The notes: generated by a model from the sequence alone, not told the origin. 64,000 bases of DNA from Rhizobium sp. BK196 (GCF_014193255.1 NZ_JACHZB010000003.1:434001-498000); one strand, 5' to 3'; shown: positions 35,199 through 44,545, numbered from the stretch's first letter. Numbers and translations are program-made.

Positions 35199-35283
35199 GA
35201 TACCACTCCCGAATATCAGCCATTCAACAGGGATAAGGCCTATCCCCTGCCCCAAACGCCGTCAACGGAAGCGAAGGCTTGCT

Positions 35284-36399
35284 TCAGCCGATCTCGATCC
35301 AACGGCGCTCATGGAAGGACTGTGCCATGGCGTGAACCGACTTCTCTATCCTGAGACCGTCTTCGAATGTCACGATCGACGCCGGCTCCCCGGAAATCGT
35401 CCGGATCAGCTCGCGGCATTCGATGATCTTGAGATCGTTGAAGCCGAGGCCGTGGCCGGGGGCCGGGATGAAGCGATCATAGGGATGATGGGCGGGTGCC
35501 GCCAGTATCTTGCGGAAGCCCCGCTCCGAGCCCCGTCCTTCGGCCTGATAGAGTTCGAATTCGTTCATCCGCTCCTGATCATAGAGGAGCGACCCCTTCG
35601 AGCCGTAGATCTGCAGCGCGATGCGGCCCTTGCGGCCCCATGCGGCGCGGTTTGCCATCAGCACCGCCGAGATACCGCCGCCGAGGCGCATCAGGACATT
35701 GGCCGCATCGTGATTCTCGACCGCGCGTCTGCCGCCTTCCTTCAGAGGACGGTCGGCATAGGGTTTGACCATATCCGTGGTGACGGCTTCGACATGGCCG
35801 AATAGATACCAGAGCAGCGACAGCGGATGGACGGCGAAATCGTCGAGTGCGCCGTAACCGGCCGACAATTCGCTCTTCCAATAGAAGAGACCGTCCGGAT
35901 CGGCCATGAAATCCTCGTCCATTTCGATGCGGATATGATTGACGGAGCCGATCGCGCCTTCGCCGATCAGCGTCTTGATATGCCGCATGATCGGGTTCTG
36001 GATATAGTTGTAGCCGAGCACGGCGACCTTGCCGGATTGCCTGGCAATCTGAAGCATGCGCTCGGCATCGGCATAGGCGGGCGCCATCGGCTTTTCGCAC
36101 CAGACATGCTTGCCCGCCTCGAGGGCGGCGATCGCCATTTCGGCGTGGAACTGGTTGGGTGTCGTGACGGAGACGACATCCACATCGGGATCGGCAATCA
36201 GCGCCCGCCAGTCGGCCGTCGCCTTCTCGAAGCCAAATTCGGCAGCGCGGGCGCTTGCGAGGTCCGCATTCGCCTCTGCAAGATGCACGAGGCGCGGCCG
36301 CTCGACATCGCCAAAGACGGTTTTTACCGCATTCCATGCCAGCGCGTGGCACTTGCCCATATAACCGGTGCCGATCAAACCGATGCCGAGTGGCTTCAT
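35284..36399 (-). CDS. Gfo/Idh/MocA-family oxidoreductase (probable inositol-related dehydrogenase)
   Basis: A 371-residue NAD(P)-dependent sugar/cyclitol dehydrogenase. The Rossmann motif GTGYMGKCH lies at 10-18, and the family's EKP catalytic motif at Glu102-Lys103-Pro104. A C-terminal alpha/beta substrate domain contains DDFAVHPLSLL and GHGLGFNDLK. It is transcribed divergently from iolR across 208 bp that contain GGAATATTT elements. This placement next to iolRCDEB suggests a role in inositol metabolism, but the substrate stereoisomer cannot be read from the sequence. Confidence 0.85.
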   Translation of the reverse strand: MKPLGIGLIGTGYMGKCHALAWNAVKTVFGDVERPRLVHLAEANADLASARAAEFGFEKATADWRALIADPDVDVVSVTTPNQFHAEMAIAALEAGKHVWCEKPMAPAYADAERMLQIARQSGKVAVLGYNYIQNPIMRHIKTLIGEGAIGSVNHIRIEMDEDFMADPDGLFYWKSELSAGYGALDDFAVHPLSLLWYLFGHVEAVTTDMVKPYADRPLKEGGRRAVENHDAANVLMRLGGGISAVLMANRAAWGRKGRIALQIYGSKGSLLYDQERMNEFELYQAEGRGSERGFRKILAAPAHHPYDRFIPAPGHGLGFNDLKIIECRELIRTISGEPASIVTFEDGLRIEKSVHAMAQSFHERRWIEIG

Positions 36400-36575
36400 T
36401 GCAGGGTCTCCTCCTCAACTCCGGAGGAATTTTTGGAATATTTGGATCATTTTGACAAGCATGTCCCGCCGCATCAATTCGGCCCGGCCTTCTCTAAACT
36501 GTCCAAAACCCTTGATTTTCAGCCTATTAAAAACAATTAGGCGCCTTCATCGAAATCGTTTATGCTCCGAAATAT

Positions 36576-36589
36576 GGAATATTTGTTTC
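36576..36589. promoter_or_regulatory. IolR-type operator upstream of iolR (near-consensus)
   Basis: GGAATATTTGTTTC has the form GGAA-N6-TTTC, one base off the GGAA-N6-TTCC motif described for rhizobial IolR. It lies 18 bp upstream of the iolR start, suiting autoregulation. A weaker GGAA-N6-GATC lies at 36435-36448 near the divergent dehydrogenase. Confidence 0.5.
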
Positions 36590-36607
36590 ATCTTCTGAGC
36601 CGTCAGC

Positions 36608-37480
36608 ATGGATAATGATCCCCAAAGAGCGCGCGTGCCACGCGATTTCGAAAGCCTGCGCAGTACCATTATCGAGCGCAAGGCGAACATGCCGAAGCGG
36701 CTGGCGCAGGTGGCCGCCTTTGCGCTCGGCAATCCCGATGAAATCGCCTTCGGCACAACGGCCAGCATTGCCGCGGCCTCCGATGTGCAGCCCTCCACGC
36801 TGGTGCGCCTTGCCCATCACCTCGGCTATGAAGGCTTTTCCGATCTCCAGAGCATTTTTCGCGAGCGGCTGCGTGACCGGACGCTGAGCTATGAGGAACG
36901 CCTCGTTACGCTGGAGCAGTCCGGCGGGGATGATGAGGATGCAACGCTGCTGACAGGCTTTATTTCCGCTGCGAGTCAGTCGGTGAACCGGCTTGCGGCG
37001 ACGGTGCAGACGGACACTTTTGCGAAGGCCGTCGATATCCTGGCGGCGGCGGAGACCATCTATCTCATCGCCAAGCGGCGCTCCTATCCGCTGACGGCGC
37101 ACATGACCTACGCCTTTTCCAAGCTGAACATCCGCCATCAGATCGTCGCCTCGCCAAACGGCGTCGATCCGGAGATGGTACAATTCGCCACGCCGCGCGA
37201 TGCGGCGATTGCGGCGAGCTTTTCTCCCTATGCGGCCGACAGCCTTATCCAGAGCCAGGAGCTTGCCGATCGCGGTGTGCCGGTTATTGCGATCACCGAT
37301 TCGGCCTTCTCGCCGCTCGCTGCCTGCGCCACGCACTGGTTCGAAGTAGCGGAGGCCGATTTCGCCGGCTTCCGTTCATTGTCGGCCTCCATGGCGCTCA
37401 CCATGGCGCTGCCGGTTGCCATTGCGGAGCGGCGACGCAAATTACAGCACTCAAAACCCGTGAAGACCAAAATGGAATAA
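36608..37480 (+). CDS. iolR: RpiR-family repressor of inositol genes, IolR
   Basis: A 290-residue RpiR-type regulator. An N-terminal HTH_6 domain (MPKRLAQVAAFALGNPDEIAFGTTASIAAASDVQPSTLVRLAHHLGYEGFSDLQ, about residues 28-80) is followed by a SIS sugar-phosphate-binding domain (about 125-265). In rhizobia IolR represses the iol genes and is relieved by a pathway intermediate. The gene directly precedes iolC on the same strand, and near-perfect operators lie both in front of it and between it and iolC. Gene order matches the chromosomal iol locus of Sinorhizobium meliloti. Confidence 0.9.
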   Translation: MDNDPQRARVPRDFESLRSTIIERKANMPKRLAQVAAFALGNPDEIAFGTTASIAAASDVQPSTLVRLAHHLGYEGFSDLQSIFRERLRDRTLSYEERLVTLEQSGGDDEDATLLTGFISAASQSVNRLAATVQTDTFAKAVDILAAAETIYLIAKRRSYPLTAHMTYAFSKLNIRHQIVASPNGVDPEMVQFATPRDAAIAASFSPYAADSLIQSQELADRGVPVIAITDSAFSPLAACATHWFEVAEADFAGFRSLSASMALTMALPVAIAERRRKLQHSKPVKTKME

Positions 37481-37517
37481 ACATTCCGAATTGACAAAGA
37501 GACGGAACCAATGTTTC
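37474..37517 (+). promoter_or_regulatory. iolC promoter with two IolR-type operators
   Basis: GGAATAAACATTCC (37474-37487) is a perfect GGAA-N6-TTCC palindrome overlapping the end of iolR. GGAACCAATGTTTC (37504-37517) is a one-mismatch copy. A TTGACA -35-like hexamer lies between them at 37491-37496, so a bound repressor would cover the promoter. The start codon of iolC is 57 bp downstream. Confidence 0.7.
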
Positions 37518-37573
37518 ATTATTCAAAATTCGCGGACGGTCCAGGCCGCGTAAAAATCTAGCGGGAGGACATC

Positions 37574-39508
37574 ATGGCACAATCGAATCCGGGCTCACAG
37601 CCGGAGCCGACACTCGACGTGATCACCATCGGCCGTTCGTCCGTCGACCTTTACGGTCAGCAAATCGGTTCGCGGCTGGAAGATATCGGTTCGTTTGCGA
37701 AATCCGTCGGCGGCTGCCCTGCCAATATCGCGATCGGCACGGCGCGGCTCGGGCTGAAATCGGCATTGATTACCCGCGTCGGCGACGAGCAGATGGGCCG
37801 CTTCATCATCGAGCAGTCGGCGCGCGAAGGCGTCGAGACGAAAGGCATCAAGACGGACAAGGACCGGCTGACGGCGCTGGTGCTGCTGGCGGTCGAGGCC
37901 GAAGGCGTTTCGCCGATGATTTTCTACCGGTCCGACTGCGCCGACATGGCGCTCGATGAAGGCGATATCGACGAGGATTTCATCAAGTCCTCGCGGGCGG
38001 TGCTGGTTTCGGGCACACATTTCTCCCGCCCGAATACGGAGGCCGCGCAGCGCAAGGCGATCCGCCTTGCCAAGGCGAACGGCCGCAAGGTGATTTTCGA
38101 TATCGACTACCGGCCGAACCTCTGGGGCCTTGCCGGCCATGCCGAGGGCTTCGAGCGTTATGTGAAATCGGACCGCGTCTCATCGAAGATGAAGGAGACG
38201 CTGCCGGATTGCGATCTGATCGTCGGTACGGAAGAAGAGATCCTGATTGCATCGGGTGCCGATGATGTTCTCGGTGCGTTGAAGGAGATCAGACGCCTCT
38301 CGCCTGCGACCATCGTTCTAAAGCGCGGAGCCATGGGCTGTATCGTCTATGACGGCCCGATCAGCGACAATCTGGAAGACGGCATTGTCGGCCAGGGCTT
38401 TCCGATCGAGGTGTTCAACGTGCTCGGCGCGGGCGATGCGTTCATGTCCGGCCTGTTGCGTGGCTGGCTGAAGGATGAACCGCTGAAGACCTGCGCCACC
38501 TGGGCGAATGCCTGCGGCGCCTTTGCCGTTTCCCGCCTGCTCTGCTCACCAGAATATCCGACCTGGGCGGAGCTCGACTTCTTCCTGAAGAACGGCAGCA
38601 AACACCGCGCGCTGCGCAAGGACGAGGCGATCAACCACATCCATTGGGCCTCGACCCGCAAGGGCGAGATCCCGCTACTGATGGCGCTCGCCATCGACCA
38701 CCGTTCGCAGCTAACCGCTGTCTGCGACGAGCTCAACATCGATTACAAGCAGATCGTCGCCTTCAAGCGACTGGCGGTGGAAGCCGCTGCCCGCGTTGCC
38801 AATGGCCGGACGGGCTATGGCATGCTGATCGACGAGCGCTTCGGCCGTGACGCCTTCTTCGACGCGGCCAAGAAGGATTTCACCTGGATCGGCCGGCCGG
38901 TCGAGCTTCCGGGCTCCAAGCCGCTGCGTTTCGAATTCAGCCAGGATATCGGCTCACAGCTGGTGGAATGGCCGCTCGACCATTGCATCAAGTGCCTGTG
39001 TTTCTACCATCCCGACGATCCGGCCGACTTGAAGACGGAACAGCAGGAGAAGCTGCGCACGCTCTTTGAAGCCGCGCGCAAGGTTGGCCGCGAGCTGCTG
39101 GTGGAGATCATCTCCAGCAAGAACGGGCCGCTGACCGACGATACTGTCTCGACGGCGCTCGAAGAGCTCTACGCGCTCGGCATCAAGCCGGACTGGTGGA
39201 AGCTGGAGCCGCAGGCCTCAACCGGCGCCTGGAAGAAGATCGATGCCGTGATTGCCAAAAATGATCCATTGTGCCGCGGTATCGTGCTGCTGGGGCTTGA
39301 GGCTCCCGCCGACGAACTGGTGAAGGGTTTCGAGGCGACATTGGCGGCGCCCTCGGTCAAGGGCTTTGCGGTTGGCCGCACGATCTTTGCCGATGCGGCG
39401 CGCGGCTGGCTTTCGGGCAAGCTCAACGACGAGGAAGCGATTGCCGATATGGCCGGCCGCTTCAAGCAATTGACAGAGGCCTGGCTGAAAACGCGCGGTC
39501 TCAATTAA
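37574..39508 (+). CDS. iolC: 5-dehydro-2-deoxygluconokinase fused to DUF2090 domain
   Basis: A 644-residue two-domain enzyme. Residues 1 to about 335 are a PfkB/ribokinase-fold kinase with the N-terminal GGCPANIAIGTARLG and the catalytic NVLGAGDAFMSGL. This part phosphorylates 5-dehydro-2-deoxy-D-gluconate in myo-inositol breakdown. The remainder is a DUF2090 TIM-barrel domain related to the aldolase step (IolJ-type), a fusion usual in rhizobia. A GGGAGG ribosome-binding site precedes the ATG. First gene of iolCDEB, controlled by the operators at 37474-37517. Confidence 0.94.
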   Translation: MAQSNPGSQPEPTLDVITIGRSSVDLYGQQIGSRLEDIGSFAKSVGGCPANIAIGTARLGLKSALITRVGDEQMGRFIIEQSAREGVETKGIKTDKDRLTALVLLAVEAEGVSPMIFYRSDCADMALDEGDIDEDFIKSSRAVLVSGTHFSRPNTEAAQRKAIRLAKANGRKVIFDIDYRPNLWGLAGHAEGFERYVKSDRVSSKMKETLPDCDLIVGTEEEILIASGADDVLGALKEIRRLSPATIVLKRGAMGCIVYDGPISDNLEDGIVGQGFPIEVFNVLGAGDAFMSGLLRGWLKDEPLKTCATWANACGAFAVSRLLCSPEYPTWAELDFFLKNGSKHRALRKDEAINHIHWASTRKGEIPLLMALAIDHRSQLTAVCDELNIDYKQIVAFKRLAVEAAARVANGRTGYGMLIDERFGRDAFFDAAKKDFTWIGRPVELPGSKPLRFEFSQDIGSQLVEWPLDHCIKCLCFYHPDDPADLKTEQQEKLRTLFEAARKVGRELLVEIISSKNGPLTDDTVSTALEELYALGIKPDWWKLEPQASTGAWKKIDAVIAKNDPLCRGIVLLGLEAPADELVKGFEATLAAPSVKGFAVGRTIFADAARGWLSGKLNDEEAIADMAGRFKQLTEAWLKTRGLN

Positions 39509-39533
39509 GTAGAGTGAATTTGGGAGGCGCCCG

Positions 39534-41384
39534 ATGGGCAAGACGGTAAGACTGACGATGGCGCAGGCCGTCGCGCATTTCCTTAGAGTGCAGATGACCA
39601 TCGTGGACGGCAAGAAAGTGCCGATCTTCGGCGGTGTCTGGGCGATCTTCGGCCACGGCAATGTCGCCGGCATGGGCGAAGCGCTCTATCAGGTCCGCCA
39701 GGAACTGCCGACCTATCGCGCGCATAACGAACAGGGCATGGCCCATGCTGCAATCGCTTACGCCAAGGCGAGCTTCCGCCAGCGTTTCATGGCCTGCACG
39801 ACCTCCATCGGCCCCGGCGCGCTGAACATGGTGACGGCCGCTGGCGTGGCACATGTCAACCGCATCCCGGTACTCTTCCTGCCCGGCGATATCTTCGCCA
39901 ACCGCGCGCCCGATCCGGTGCTGCAGCAGATCGAGGATTTCGGCGACGGCACGGTTTCGGCCAATGATGCTTTCCGCCCGGTCTCGCGCTATTTCGACCG
40001 TATCACCCGGCCGGAACAGATCATCACGGCGCTGAAGCGCGCCATGCAGGTTCTGACCGATCCGCTCGATTGCGGCCCGGTGACGCTGTCGCTCTGCCAG
40101 GACGTTCAGGCGGAAGCCTTCGACTATCCGGAAAGCCTGTTCGAAGAGAAGGTCTGGACGGTGCGCCGTCCGCAGCCGGATGCCGATGAACTTGCCAATG
40201 CCATTGCGCTGATCAAGGCCTCGCAGAAGCCGGTCATCGTTGCCGGCGGTGGCGTTCTCTATTCGCAGGCGACGAAGGAACTTGCCGCCTTTGCGGAAGC
40301 GCATGGCGTTCCCGTCGTCGTCACCCAGGCCGGCAAGTCGGCGATCGACGAAAGTCATCCGCTGGCGCTCGGCTCCGTCGGCGTGACCGGCACCTCGGCT
40401 GCCAATGCGATTGCCGAGGAAACCGACCTGGTGATTGCCGTCGGCACGCGCTGCCAGGACTTTACAACAGGCTCCTGGGCGCTCTTCAAGAATGAGAACT
40501 TCAAGCTGCTCAGCCTGAATATCGCGGCCTATGACGCGCTGAAACATGATAGCCATCCGCTGGTTGCCGATGCGCGCGAGGGTCTGAAGGCACTCTCGGC
40601 TGGGCTCTCCGGCTGGAAGGCACCGGCTGCCCTTGCCGAAAAGGCAACAAAGGAAAAGAACGTTTGGATGGAAGCCGCCGCCAAGGCGATGGGCACCACC
40701 AATGCCGCCCTGCCTTCCGATGCGCAGGTCATCGGCGCAGTCGCCCGGTCGATCGGCGGCGAGAAGACGGTGCTGCTGTGCGCTGCCGGCGGTCTGCCGG
40801 GTGAGCTGCACAAGCTGTGGCCGGCGACCGTCCCCGGCAGCTACCACATGGAATACGGCTTCTCCTGCATGGGCTATGAAATCGCCGGCGGTCTCGGCAC
40901 CAAGATGGCGCATCCGGAAAAGGATGTCGTCGTCATGGTCGGCGATGGTTCCTACATGATGCTGAATTCGGAGCTTGCGACGTCGGTCATGCTGGGTCTC
41001 AAACTCAATATCGTGCTGCTCGATAACCGCGGCTATGGCTGCATCAACCGCCTGCAGATGGCCACCGGCGGCGCCAACTTCAACAATCTCTTGAAGGACG
41101 CCTATCACGAGGTCATGCCCGAGATCGATTTCCGGGCGCATGCCGAAGCGATGGGAGCGATCGCGGTCAAGGTTTCCTCCATCGCCGAACTGGAACAGGC
41201 GATCGCCGATTCGAAGAAGAATGACCGCACCTCGGTCTTCGTGATCGACACCGATCCGCTTGTTACCACCGACGCCGGCGGCCACTGGTGGGATGTCGCG
41301 GTGCCGGAAGTCAGCCCGCGCGGCGAGGTCAACAAGGCGCATGAGGCCTATGTCAAAGCGCGCGCTGCCCAGCGCGTCGGCTGA
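39534..41384 (+). CDS. iolD: 3D-(3,5/4)-trihydroxycyclohexane-1,2-dione hydrolase
   Basis: A 616-residue thiamine-diphosphate enzyme that opens the ring of the diketo-inositol intermediate. The N-terminal pyrimidine-binding domain contains AHNEQGMAHAAIAYAK. A central domain and a C-terminal ThDP-binding domain follow, the latter with MVGDGSYMMLNSELATSVML (about residue 470) and DNRGYGCINRLQ. Length and motifs are standard. It starts 25 bp after iolC with a GGGAGG ribosome-binding site, in the order iolC-iolD-iolE-iolB. Confidence 0.96.
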   Translation: MGKTVRLTMAQAVAHFLRVQMTIVDGKKVPIFGGVWAIFGHGNVAGMGEALYQVRQELPTYRAHNEQGMAHAAIAYAKASFRQRFMACTTSIGPGALNMVTAAGVAHVNRIPVLFLPGDIFANRAPDPVLQQIEDFGDGTVSANDAFRPVSRYFDRITRPEQIITALKRAMQVLTDPLDCGPVTLSLCQDVQAEAFDYPESLFEEKVWTVRRPQPDADELANAIALIKASQKPVIVAGGGVLYSQATKELAAFAEAHGVPVVVTQAGKSAIDESHPLALGSVGVTGTSAANAIAEETDLVIAVGTRCQDFTTGSWALFKNENFKLLSLNIAAYDALKHDSHPLVADAREGLKALSAGLSGWKAPAALAEKATKEKNVWMEAAAKAMGTTNAALPSDAQVIGAVARSIGGEKTVLLCAAGGLPGELHKLWPATVPGSYHMEYGFSCMGYEIAGGLGTKMAHPEKDVVVMVGDGSYMMLNSELATSVMLGLKLNIVLLDNRGYGCINRLQMATGGANFNNLLKDAYHEVMPEIDFRAHAEAMGAIAVKVSSIAELEQAIADSKKNDRTSVFVIDTDPLVTTDAGGHWWDVAVPEVSPRGEVNKAHEAYVKARAAQRVG

Positions 41385-41402
41385 TCGATTGCTATGATTT
41401 TC

Positions 41403-41426
41403 TGGAGGAGCGGAAGCGCTCCTCCA
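41403..41426 (+). terminator. Intercistronic hairpin between iolD and iolE
   Basis: TGGAGGAGC / GCTCCTCCA forms a 9-bp stem with a 6-nt loop. The T-run is poor and iolE follows at once, so it more likely protects the upstream transcript or tunes iolE expression than ends transcription. Confidence 0.45.
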
Positions 41427-41449
41427 CGCTATTTTCAAGGAGACCATTC

Positions 41450-42367
41450 ATGAAGGCCAAACTCGGCATGTCGCCCATCGCATGGTGGAATGACGACCTT
41501 CCCGAACTCAGCGACGACGTTTCCCTCGAGGAATGCCTGCGCCAGTCCCGCACCGCCGGCTTTACCGGCATGGAGCAGGGCCGCCGTTTCCCGAGCAACC
41601 CGCAAGAAATGCTGCCCATCCTGCGCGCTGCCGACGTGACACTGTGCGGCGGCTGGTTCTCCGGCACGCTGGTCAACGAGGAACTTGCGGCCAATAAGGA
41701 CCGTATCGCGCCGATGATCGAGCTGTTCAAAGCGGTCAATGCCCCCTGCATCGTCTATGGCGAAGTCGGCCGCTCGATCCAGGGTGATCGCTCCAAGCCG
41801 CTCGCGACCAAGCCGCGGCTTGGCGATGACGAGATGAAGGCCTATGGACGCCGCGTCACCGAATTCGGCGAATGGTGTGCCGACCAGGGCATACCGCTTT
41901 CCTACCACCATCATATGGCAGCTGTCGTCGAGACCGAGCCGGAGCTCGATGCCTTCATGAAGAATTCGGGCGCGGGCATTCCGCTGCTGCTCGATGCCGG
42001 GCATCTGGCCTTTGCCGGCGGTGACGTGCTGCGCGCGATCGACAATCACCACGCCCGTATCAACCATGTGCACGTCAAGGATATCCGGAAGTCCGTCGTC
42101 GATGGCCTGGATCGCAGCAAGCAATCCTTCCTCGACGCGGTGGCGCTCGGCGCCTTCACCGTGCCGGGCGACGGCTCGCTCGATTTCGGCGCGATCGTCA
42201 AGCGGTTTGCTGATTATGGTTATGAAGGCTGGTTCGTCGTCGAAGCCGAACAGGATCCGCGTAAGGCGCCGCCGCAGAAGATGGCCGAGATCGGTCATGC
42301 CGAATTGATGCGGGTTATGACGGCTGCTGGTTATACGGTGGAGACGGAAGGGTTTCCGGAGGGGTAA
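41450..42367 (+). CDS. iolE: Inosose dehydratase
   Basis: A 305-residue TIM-barrel enzyme of the AP-endonuclease-2/xylose-isomerase superfamily that dehydrates 2-keto-myo-inositol. It opens MSPIAWWNDDLPELSDDV and carries the metal-binding His/Glu/Asp positions (YHHHMAAVVE.., LLDAGHLAFAGGD, INHVHVKD, FVVEAEQDP). An AAGGAG ribosome-binding site precedes the ATG. It is the third gene of the operon, followed by a palindromic intergenic repeat before iolB. Confidence 0.95.
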   Translation: MKAKLGMSPIAWWNDDLPELSDDVSLEECLRQSRTAGFTGMEQGRRFPSNPQEMLPILRAADVTLCGGWFSGTLVNEELAANKDRIAPMIELFKAVNAPCIVYGEVGRSIQGDRSKPLATKPRLGDDEMKAYGRRVTEFGEWCADQGIPLSYHHHMAAVVETEPELDAFMKNSGAGIPLLLDAGHLAFAGGDVLRAIDNHHARINHVHVKDIRKSVVDGLDRSKQSFLDAVALGAFTVPGDGSLDFGAIVKRFADYGYEGWFVVEAEQDPRKAPPQKMAEIGHAELMRVMTAAGYTVETEGFPEG

Positions 42368-42425
42368 CGGAAGAGAAAAACCCCTCCCCAGTGGGGAGAG
42401 ATTGAAGCTAGCGTCGGAGCGCGGA

Positions 42426-42495
42426 GCCCCCTCATCCGCCCTCCGGGCACCTTCTCCCCAGCGGGGAGAAGGTGGCGGCAGCCGGATGAGGGGGC
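42426..42495. repeat. Rhizobial palindromic intergenic repeat
   Basis: Outer arms GCCCCCTCATCCG (42426-42438) and CGGATGAGGGGGC (42483-42495) are perfect inverted repeats. Inside, CACCTTCTCCCC / GGGGAGAAGGTG (42448-42474) is a 12-bp stem with a 3-nt loop. A related half (CCCCTCCCCAGTGGGGAG) lies just upstream at 42381. This sequence style is a very abundant dispersed repeat in Rhizobiaceae (RIME/REP-like). Confidence 0.75.
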
Positions 42496-42525
42496 CGCAC
42501 GCACCAATTCAGGAGGAGAATACCA

Positions 42526-43323
42526 ATGCCAAACCTCAAGGTAAAACCGTCAGGCACGCATGGCCGCGTCACGCATGTGACACCCGAAAGCGCCGGCTGG
42601 ACCTATGTCGGCTTCGACATGTACTGCCTGAAGCCGGGCGAGACGGTATCGGGCGAGACCGGCGAACGCGAGGTCTGCCTCGTCTGGGTGAGCGGCAAGG
42701 GCAAGGCTTCGGCCGGCACCAGGGATTTTGGTACGCTCGGCGAGCGCATGAGCCCTTTCGACGGCGCACCGCACGCTCTCTATATCCCGATGGAATCGAC
42801 ATGGTCGGTGACGGCCGAGACTGATCTGGAGCTGGCCGTCTGCTCTGCCCCCGGCGGCGGCACCTATGAGGCGAAGGCCATTCCGCCGGGCACCCACCCG
42901 CCGCTGACGCGCGGCAAGGGCACGAATGTGCGCTACGTCAACAATATCATGCCTGAGGACGACAGCTCGGCGCATTCGCTGCTCGTCGTCGAGGTCATCA
43001 CGCCCGGCGGGCACACCTCGTCCTATCCACCGCACAAGCATGACCGGGACGATCTTCCGCATGAAAGCATGCTGGAAGAGACCTATTATCACCGCCTCAA
43101 CCCGCCCCAGGGCTTCGGCTTCCAGCGCGTCTATACCGATGACCGCTCACTTGACGAGGCCATGGTCGTGGAAGACGGTGACGTGACGCTGGTGCCTAAG
43201 GGATATCACCCTTGCGCGGCGACGCATGGCTACGATCTCTATTATCTCAATGTCATGGCGGGGCCTAAGCGTGTCTGGAAGTTCTACAATGCGCCGGAAC
43301 ATGAGTGGCTGCTGAAAGCCTGA
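42526..43323 (+). CDS. iolB: 5-deoxy-glucuronate isomerase
   Basis: A 265-residue double-cupin metalloenzyme of the KduI/IolB family that isomerises 5-deoxy-glucuronate in inositol catabolism. The cupin metal site is visible in SSYPPHKHDRDDLPHESMLEETYYHR, and a later histidine lies in PKGYHPCAATHG. A strong AGGAGGAG ribosome-binding site precedes the ATG, compensating for the 158-bp repeat-containing gap after iolE. It is the last gene of the iolCDEB operon. Confidence 0.95.
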   Translation: MPNLKVKPSGTHGRVTHVTPESAGWTYVGFDMYCLKPGETVSGETGEREVCLVWVSGKGKASAGTRDFGTLGERMSPFDGAPHALYIPMESTWSVTAETDLELAVCSAPGGGTYEAKAIPPGTHPPLTRGKGTNVRYVNNIMPEDDSSAHSLLVVEVITPGGHTSSYPPHKHDRDDLPHESMLEETYYHRLNPPQGFGFQRVYTDDRSLDEAMVVEDGDVTLVPKGYHPCAATHGYDLYYLNVMAGPKRVWKFYNAPEHEWLLKA

Positions 43324-43415
43324 CGCAGCTGCAGATCGCTAAATAATCTGACAGCGGGCAAGCCGCACAAATGGTTCAATCCTCCCATTCCAACGCACTG
43401 GATGGAGGAAACACC

Positions 43416-43661
43416 ATGCGCGGCTCTAGCCTTACAATTTATGCCCAGACCACCCGCCGGACGGAAACCAGACAGTCCCGGCTTCTTGCAGGTATCGTGA
43501 CGGGCTTTCGTTTGATGGCACGCAAGCTCGCCGAACGGCGCAGTCGCAGCGCCGTCATGGAGCTGTCCGACGATCAGTTGAAGGATATCGGTCTTTCCCG
43601 CGGCCAGATCGAAAGCGACGTGCATATCTCAAGCCACTACTGGAGCAACAAGGGATTGTGA
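43416..43661 (+). CDS. DUF1127 domain protein
   Basis: An 81-residue protein with a C-terminal DUF1127 motif (ELSDDQLKDIGLSRGQIES), a short basic-acidic helix common in alphaproteobacteria, where related proteins influence phosphate, motility or RNA turnover. The ATG at 43416 follows ATGGAGGAAAC; upstream in-frame codons to 43371 are not family-like. It lies 54 bp upstream of the AraC-type gene start on the same strand. Confidence 0.85.
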   Translation: MRGSSLTIYAQTTRRTETRQSRLLAGIVTGFRLMARKLAERRSRSAVMELSDDQLKDIGLSRGQIESDVHISSHYWSNKGL

Positions 43662-43711
43662 TAAGGTGCCGCGGCGGGCACTGCTCGCCGCGCAAAAATC
43701 CGGAAACACCG

Positions 43712-44545
43712 ATGTCGCAATTTTCGACCGCATTGCTCTTGAAGACGAAGACTGTCGCGATCCGCGACATTGTCTGCAATGGGGAATGCCGTCACAAGAG
43801 CGACGAGGAATGCGCCCACAAGACGAGCCTCGTCTATCCCTATCGCGGTGTCTTCATGCGCCATGTCGGGCGCGCCGACACGGTGGCGGAAGCCAATCAG
43901 ATGCTCTTCTTCAATGTCGGGCAAGGCTACCGCATCAGCCATCCCGTCGAGGGCGGCGATGCCTGCATCGATCTTTCCATCGAAGAATCCCTTTTGGCCG
44001 AGCTTGCGCCCAAGGATCAGGTGCAGGCCGGCGAGTTGTTCGGTTTCAAACGCCAGCGCAGGCGTATCGATCCGCGCGCACAGGCGCTTGTCGCGCTTCT
44101 TCGCCACGGGTTGCGCCGGGGTGTTGCCGAGACGCTGGAAGCGGAAACGCTGGCGCTCACTCTCGTGCGCCGTTCGCTTGGCGAACGCACCTCGCATGCA
44201 GCGGGTGCGAGTGCCGGAAGGCAGAAACTTGTCGACCGGGCAAAGCTCGTGCTCTCCTCCGATCTCGCGCGACGCTGGACGCTCGCCGAGATCGCAACGG
44301 AAGTCGGCGTTTCGCCTGTCTATCTCACGCAGGTCTTCCAGCAGGTGGAGGCGACGCCACTTTACCGCTATCAGCTTCGACTTCGCCTTGCCCGCGCGCT
44401 CGATCTTCTTGGCGAGTATGAGGATCTGACGGCGCTCGGCCTCGATCTCGGTTTTTCCAGCCACAGCCATTTCACCGCATCCTTCCGCCAGGCCTATGGC
44501 CAGACGCCGGCGGAATTTCAGCGCGCGACACGGCTTCGGGCGTAA
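43712..44545 (+). CDS. AraC-family transcriptional regulator
   Basis: A 277-residue regulator. The C-terminal ~100 residues hold the double helix-turn-helix of AraC/XylS proteins (WTLAEIATEVGVSPVYLTQVFQQVEATPLYRYQ ... LTALGLDLGFSSHSHFTASFRQAYGQTPAEFQ). The N-terminal domain contains four closely spaced cysteines with histidine (VCNGECRHKSDEECAHK, about residues 23-39). This suggests a metal or redox sensor rather than a sugar-binding cupin. A 54-residue Cys-rich protein is encoded 86 bp downstream and is a likely target or partner. Confidence 0.85.
   Translation: MSQFSTALLLKTKTVAIRDIVCNGECRHKSDEECAHKTSLVYPYRGVFMRHVGRADTVAEANQMLFFNVGQGYRISHPVEGGDACIDLSIEESLLAELAPKDQVQAGELFGFKRQRRRIDPRAQALVALLRHGLRRGVAETLEAETLALTLVRRSLGERTSHAAGASAGRQKLVDRAKLVLSSDLARRWTLAEIATEVGVSPVYLTQVFQQVEATPLYRYQLRLRLARALDLLGEYEDLTALGLDLGFSSHSHFTASFRQAYGQTPAEFQRATRLRA

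Noticed and set aside
39501..41447. 648-codon minus-strand open frame
   Set aside because: Antisense to iolD with no recognisable domain; a GC-bias shadow.
42381..42495. rho-independent terminator ending iolE transcription
   Set aside because: The palindromes match a dispersed rhizobial repeat, have no T-run, and iolB follows with a strong ribosome-binding site, so operon readthrough is more likely.
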